NCBI GenBank assembly: GCA_019693395.1
Contig: JAAMXP010001871.1
Location: forward strand, 1-11,312
Reading direction: 5' to 3'
DNA length: 11,312 nt
Source: Ettlia oleoabundans
Lineage: Eukaryota > Chlorophyta > Chlorophyceae > Chlamydomonadales
How positions within the stretch are numbered: the first letter of the stretch is position 1; each line of letters begins with the position of its first letter. Shown piece by piece: positions 8,141 through 11,312 of this stretch. The translations under genes were made by a program, and so were the position numbers. The notes below the pieces were generated by a model. That model did not search any database, was not told the DNA's origin, and was given only the letters and a program-made list of their open reading frames with translations.

Positions 8141-9981
8141 ATGGAAACCGCTGAGCGCGTCGAAGGGGAGATTGCGACGTTTCAGTCGGCTCAATATGGG
8201 CCCACCGTCACCGCCACCGCTGGGTTCCGCTCGGGGTCTGCACGCCTTGGAGCCTTTTTGCTGGGCAGCCACTGGCGGGTGCTGGATGGCGCACAGTCCC
8301 TGCCAATAGCCTATGAGCTGCACAAATGGGCTGCCATTCTTTCTCTCCTTGGCCAAATCGCCATTGTGGTGACCCAGTATCGCAAGGGCAACAGCTTAGC
8401 AGCGATGGCCGCCCCTGTTGGCGTGGCCGCGACAGTGGCGATGCTAGCAGCTTGGATATTGCTTCGGCCGTGGCAGTTTTGGGGCAACAGGTGGGGTTGC
8501 TAGCAAGCCTTTCACATGGCACATGCTGGCTCTGCAGGATGTCTGGAGGTCTGAAGTACCGCCCCCAACCACCAAGACCTGTGCCAGCCCATGCCCAGCT
8601 GCCATGGCAGCCCCCTCCCTTGCATGTGTTGCTTTGTGACTTTGTTACAGCATGGCTTTTACCTGCTGAATTCCGCGCAGGTTCTGGATGATGCCAGCCA
8701 TGCGTGTAGCGCTCTTCTTGGTACCCTCTTTCAGGCATACTGGGGTGAGGTGCAAGCCTAACACCACATCCAGTGTTTCTCAGGGCTGTTGAGTCTGTAG
8801 CAGCCATATCCCATCTATCTGTATTGAAACTTCTGTGGCTAGCTCCTAAAATGACTCTTCAGGTGGGTTCATCACTAGTATTGGAGCAGCTCCCACGACC
8901 CGGCCTGGCAGGAGCAACAACAGACCTTGCGCGAGTGATATTTGGTAAGTTGATGCTTTGAGGATGATTGACCTGCTGCTGCTAATATGCTGTTATGGTC
9001 ATGATAGAGCTGATTTCCTTCAAGGTATGATCTACTTGGCTCTGTACCCTAGCTTTCCGGATTTTAAGTAGTGTACTCAGATGCTGCGCTTGTAGCTTCC
9101 ACATCGGGTAGTTCCACACAGCGTCCTATAGTGAACAAGGAGCAGCTCCATCCCTCCATGTGTGCCCTGCACTGCAGGCACTCGGCTGCTGGGCCTTTCC
9201 GTGCCCGCCTTTGTTCTCACCATGTCGCCAACCGCCACTCTGGCCACGCAGCTGGTGCTGGCAGCGCTGGTACACACGTCCAGCTACTGCTCCACGCCCC
9301 TGCTGGCGGCTCCGCTGACGGGCCACCGCATCATGCTGGCTGCCTCTCATCTAGAGCTTCTGGCTCTTCCAGTGGCCCTGGGATTGCCCCCGGCGTTTGG
9401 CGCACTTATCATGACGCCGGCAGTCGCGCAGAGTGAGCGTCTGCTTGCAAGGATCATGTCCGCTTGCCAGCTGAGCTGGCACGCTCGTCACATATGATTC
9501 AACCATGCATGCTGGGCTGGGGTTAGCTGGCTATCTGAGCTTAGGCTGCTGCCCCAACGCTGCCACCCTGTGTTGTGTTCTGTCCTGGCCCCTCTGTTCT
9601 GTCATTTGAATCCCCATGATGCATCTGTTTGTGTGCTGCCTTGCTGCAGGCACAGCGCCCGCCCATGAGGTCTGCCACGCCACCCTCTCATTCCTCCACC
9701 TTACCGTGGGCGTGGTACTGCCAACCCTGGTAGCACTGATCTCCTGCCAGCAGCCTCTCGCAGCCAGTGAATATGCAGCACCTGAGTCAGCGGCAAGGGG
9801 CGCCTCGCGGTGGTTGGCTAGGCTGTGCTGCAGTGCCCAGCAGCACATCTTCACCATCGATCGAGCAGCCATCAAACACTTTGGCAGGAACGCGCTGCCG
9901 ATACCGCAAGCAGCCGTTTTGTTGTGGTGCATCCTGGTTTTGCTCTGGCAGGGTTGCAAGCTGGCAACGGGGCTGCTGTAA
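8141..9981 (+). CDS. Polytopic membrane protein of unrecognised family (360 aa, 5 exons)
   Basis: Exons: 8141-8490, 8681-8744, 8863-8944, 9178-9432, 9650-9981 (stop TAA 9979-9981). Junction phases are 2, 0, 1, 1, all matching, with donors GTGGGG, GTGAGG, GTAAGT and GTGAGC. The start ATG has an in-frame TAG four codons upstream (8126-8128). There is no signal peptide; the N-terminus is hydrophilic (METAERVEGE). Hydrophobic segments lie at about residues 62-79, 86-108, 118-134, 167-200, 222-244, 259-283 and 336-354, so six to eight membrane passes are likely. A basic, Cys-containing loop at about 284-333 separates the last two. Cys-His (CHATLSFLHL) occurs in segment 6. I recognise no transporter signature, nucleotide-binding site or catalytic motif. 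Many passes in a short chain suggest a small transporter, channel or organelle-membrane protein, but this is only inference from shape. The gene is divergent from the AP2 gene. Confidence 0.8.
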
Positions 9982-10434
9982 GTCAGTTGTTGCTGCAACC
10001 TGAAATCTTGACTGAGAAGGTTGCCAGCTTGCGGCGCCACACACACCTTGGTGCATTGTTTATCCATGTTGTAAGAACATATGCAATGGCATACTACTTT
10101 CTTTAAAATTTGCGTGTCCCCCCAAGTTGGGAGGGTAACCACCGAAGTGCGATGACCAGATGACAGTCATCCTGCGTTTGGCGCATGGACGGCATTGACC
10201 CTCCCTGGGCACTGCGCTCCATATACTTCGGAAGAATAATTCAGTGTACATGTGCGGAGGTGCGCACTTCAAAGCAAAAATGGGAGGGTGGCAGGGGCAG
10301 CAAGATCACAGAAGCAGAGCCGCTATTCAGCTGTTCATCTGCTCTAGCCTGCCTCTCTACTTCTCAGCCTCGCTAAAACGGCTCGCTCTTACCCAGCTGC
10401 CGCCGTCCAATTTTAATGCTGGTCAGAATAGTGC
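9982..10434. other. Convergent 3' intergenic region, with TGTAA for the membrane-protein gene
   Basis: There are 453 nt between the stop codons of two convergent genes. TGTAA at 10070-10074 is a good poly(A) signal for the plus-strand gene, giving a 3' UTR of about 110 nt. No TTACA is present, so the minus-strand P5C reductase gene lacks the standard signal here; the nearest variant is TGTAC on the minus strand at 10250-10246. A 13-bp palindrome (GATGAC-A-GTCATC) lies at 10159-10171. I see no coding sequence. Confidence 0.5.
10070..10074 (+). terminator. TGTAA poly(A) signal of the membrane-protein gene
   Basis: TGTAA lies 89 nt after the TAA stop at 9979-9981. An earlier TGTAA overlaps the stop codon itself (9977-9981) and is probably too close to be used. 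Confidence 0.55.
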
Positions 10435-11246
10435 TCAGCTCATCTTTGCCAGCTCATCTGCACGCTGTGCTGCGGCGTAGACGGCATTCATGAAGGCTGC
10501 TCGGGTGCCCGCCCTTTCCAGTTCGTGGATTCCGGTAATGGTGGTGCCAGCTGGGCTGCAGGTCATGTCTTTGAGGGCCCCACAGTGCTTGCCTGTGGAG
10601 AGCACCATCTTGGCAGAACCCAGAACGGTCTGCAGTGGAAGGTTACGGTGGCGGGGTGAGTATGTACGGTAGTGCTGGTTGTGGCGTGGCGCAGGGCAGT
10701 AAACCACCAGCAAAGGGAGTGTATCAAGCAGTCGGGTACAGCAATGCAAATCGTCCAAATCAACTTTGAAAGAGTCAATCATCAGGGCATTGCATCATCA
10801 GCAAGATGTCAGCAGCAATGGAAGCGCATGCACCTGAGCCGCCAGCTGGTTGGCGATGTCGCGTGGGAGCCCCGCACGCACGGCTGCAAAAGAGGCACAA
10901 CAACCGCACAGATTGTTAGCTCAAACTCAATAACAAATCTAAAGGAAGGGGCAGGCAACCTGGCGCAGCACAGTAGGAATGAATCGCACGGATGGGATCT
11001 CTGATTGAACAACTCCTTGCAGATGAGTCATGCGCAACTCTTTCCTCTCCTATTTTACCGCCCCGGTTGGTACGTTTACAGCCGCACAAAACACTACCTG
11101 CTGGCAACAGCACAATGAAACACGGACCGCTGACAACAGCATAAAGCCCCTCACCTCCATCCGCCAGAGCCTCAATCATAAGGAAGACATAGGCAGGTCC
11201 GCTGCCGCTCAGGCCTGTCACTGCGCTCAGCAGCTTCTCATCCACC
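10435..11246 (-). CDS. Pyrroline-5-carboxylate reductase, C-terminal exons (5' partial)
   Basis: Exons on the minus strand: 11246-11155, 10883-10834 and 10629-10435 (stop TGA 10437-10435), about 111 residues. Phases join as 1 and 0; the first visible exon needs two bases from an exon beyond the window. The sequence begins [20 protein letters not shown], then [17 protein letters not shown] and [20 protein letters not shown], and contains the family signature [15 protein letters not shown]5C reductase uses NAD(P)H to reduce 1-pyrroline-5-carboxylate to L-proline, the last step of proline synthesis. This part is the helical dimerisation domain, which with the GSGPAY segment and SPxGTT loop forms the substrate pocket. 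The N-terminal Rossmann domain lies outside the window, so cofactor preference and targeting cannot be judged. The introns are 271 and 204 nt, both GT-AG. The gene is convergent with the membrane-protein gene. Confidence 0.95.
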
Positions 11247-11312
11247 CTGGAGGTAAGAAGATGGGCAGGTGTGTGGGTGCACAGACCCGAAAAAATAGGG
11301 AGGGGAGGGGGG

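Noticed and set aside
8539..8556. An 18-nt extra exon (after CTCTGCAG at 8538) in the membrane-protein gene
   Set aside because: It keeps frame only with the weak donor GTACCG. Direct joining of 8490 to 8681 also keeps frame and is simpler.
8208..8807. 199-codon minus-strand frame opposite the membrane-protein gene
   Set aside because: It overlaps phase-consistent exons and introns of the plus-strand gene and shows no recognisable motif.
10520..10560. SPAGTT instead of SPGGTT in P5C reductase as a missing key residue
   Set aside because: The published family pattern allows Gly, Ala or Asn at that place, so activity is not in doubt.
1..11312. Transposon, viral, CRISPR, tRNA or rRNA content
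   Set aside because: I saw no terminal inverted repeats with target duplications, reverse transcriptase or transposase motifs, regular spacer arrays, or tRNA-like folds by eye.

Overview
The window looks like nuclear DNA of a chlorophyte green alga. All four genes are split by short spliceosomal introns, mostly GTGAGN/GTGCGN...YYYGCAG. Exons are GC-rich with Ala, Gly and Gln homopolymers in the transcription factor. Poly(A) sites appear to use the algal TGTAA signal. The closest protein resemblances are to plant-lineage families (AINTEGUMENTA-like double-AP2 factor, LAMMER kinase, eukaryotic P5C reductase). I cannot name a species.

Layout, left to right: (1) 32-1458, +, the C-terminal four exons of a LAMMER/CLK-type dual-specificity kinase, with its 5' part outside the window. 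(2) 2412-7628, -, a complete 11-exon gene for a 908-residue double-AP2 transcription factor, convergent with the kinase. The two share a palindromic TGTAA-T-TTACA element at 2208-2218. (3) 8141-9981, +, a complete 5-exon gene for a 360-residue polytopic membrane protein of unrecognised family. It is divergent from the AP2 gene across a 512-bp shared upstream region. (4) 10435-11246, -, the C-terminal three exons of pyrroline-5-carboxylate reductase, convergent with gene 3 and running off the right edge.

The exon models were built by hand from splice dinucleotides and codon phase, and every junction listed preserves the reading frame. Two introns (kinase 156-400 and AP2 4919-5042) only keep frame and family alignment if they start with GC instead of GT. 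No transposon, tRNA, rRNA, CRISPR or bacterial-type operon is visible. The genes do not form an obvious pathway. This is an ordinary eukaryotic neighbourhood with details worth checking: GC-AG introns, a LAMMER motif reading LAMMEA, a Myc-type nuclear localisation signal, a repeated LLS motif array, a two-way poly(A) palindrome, a possible N-terminal extension of the AP2 gene, and an unknown membrane protein.
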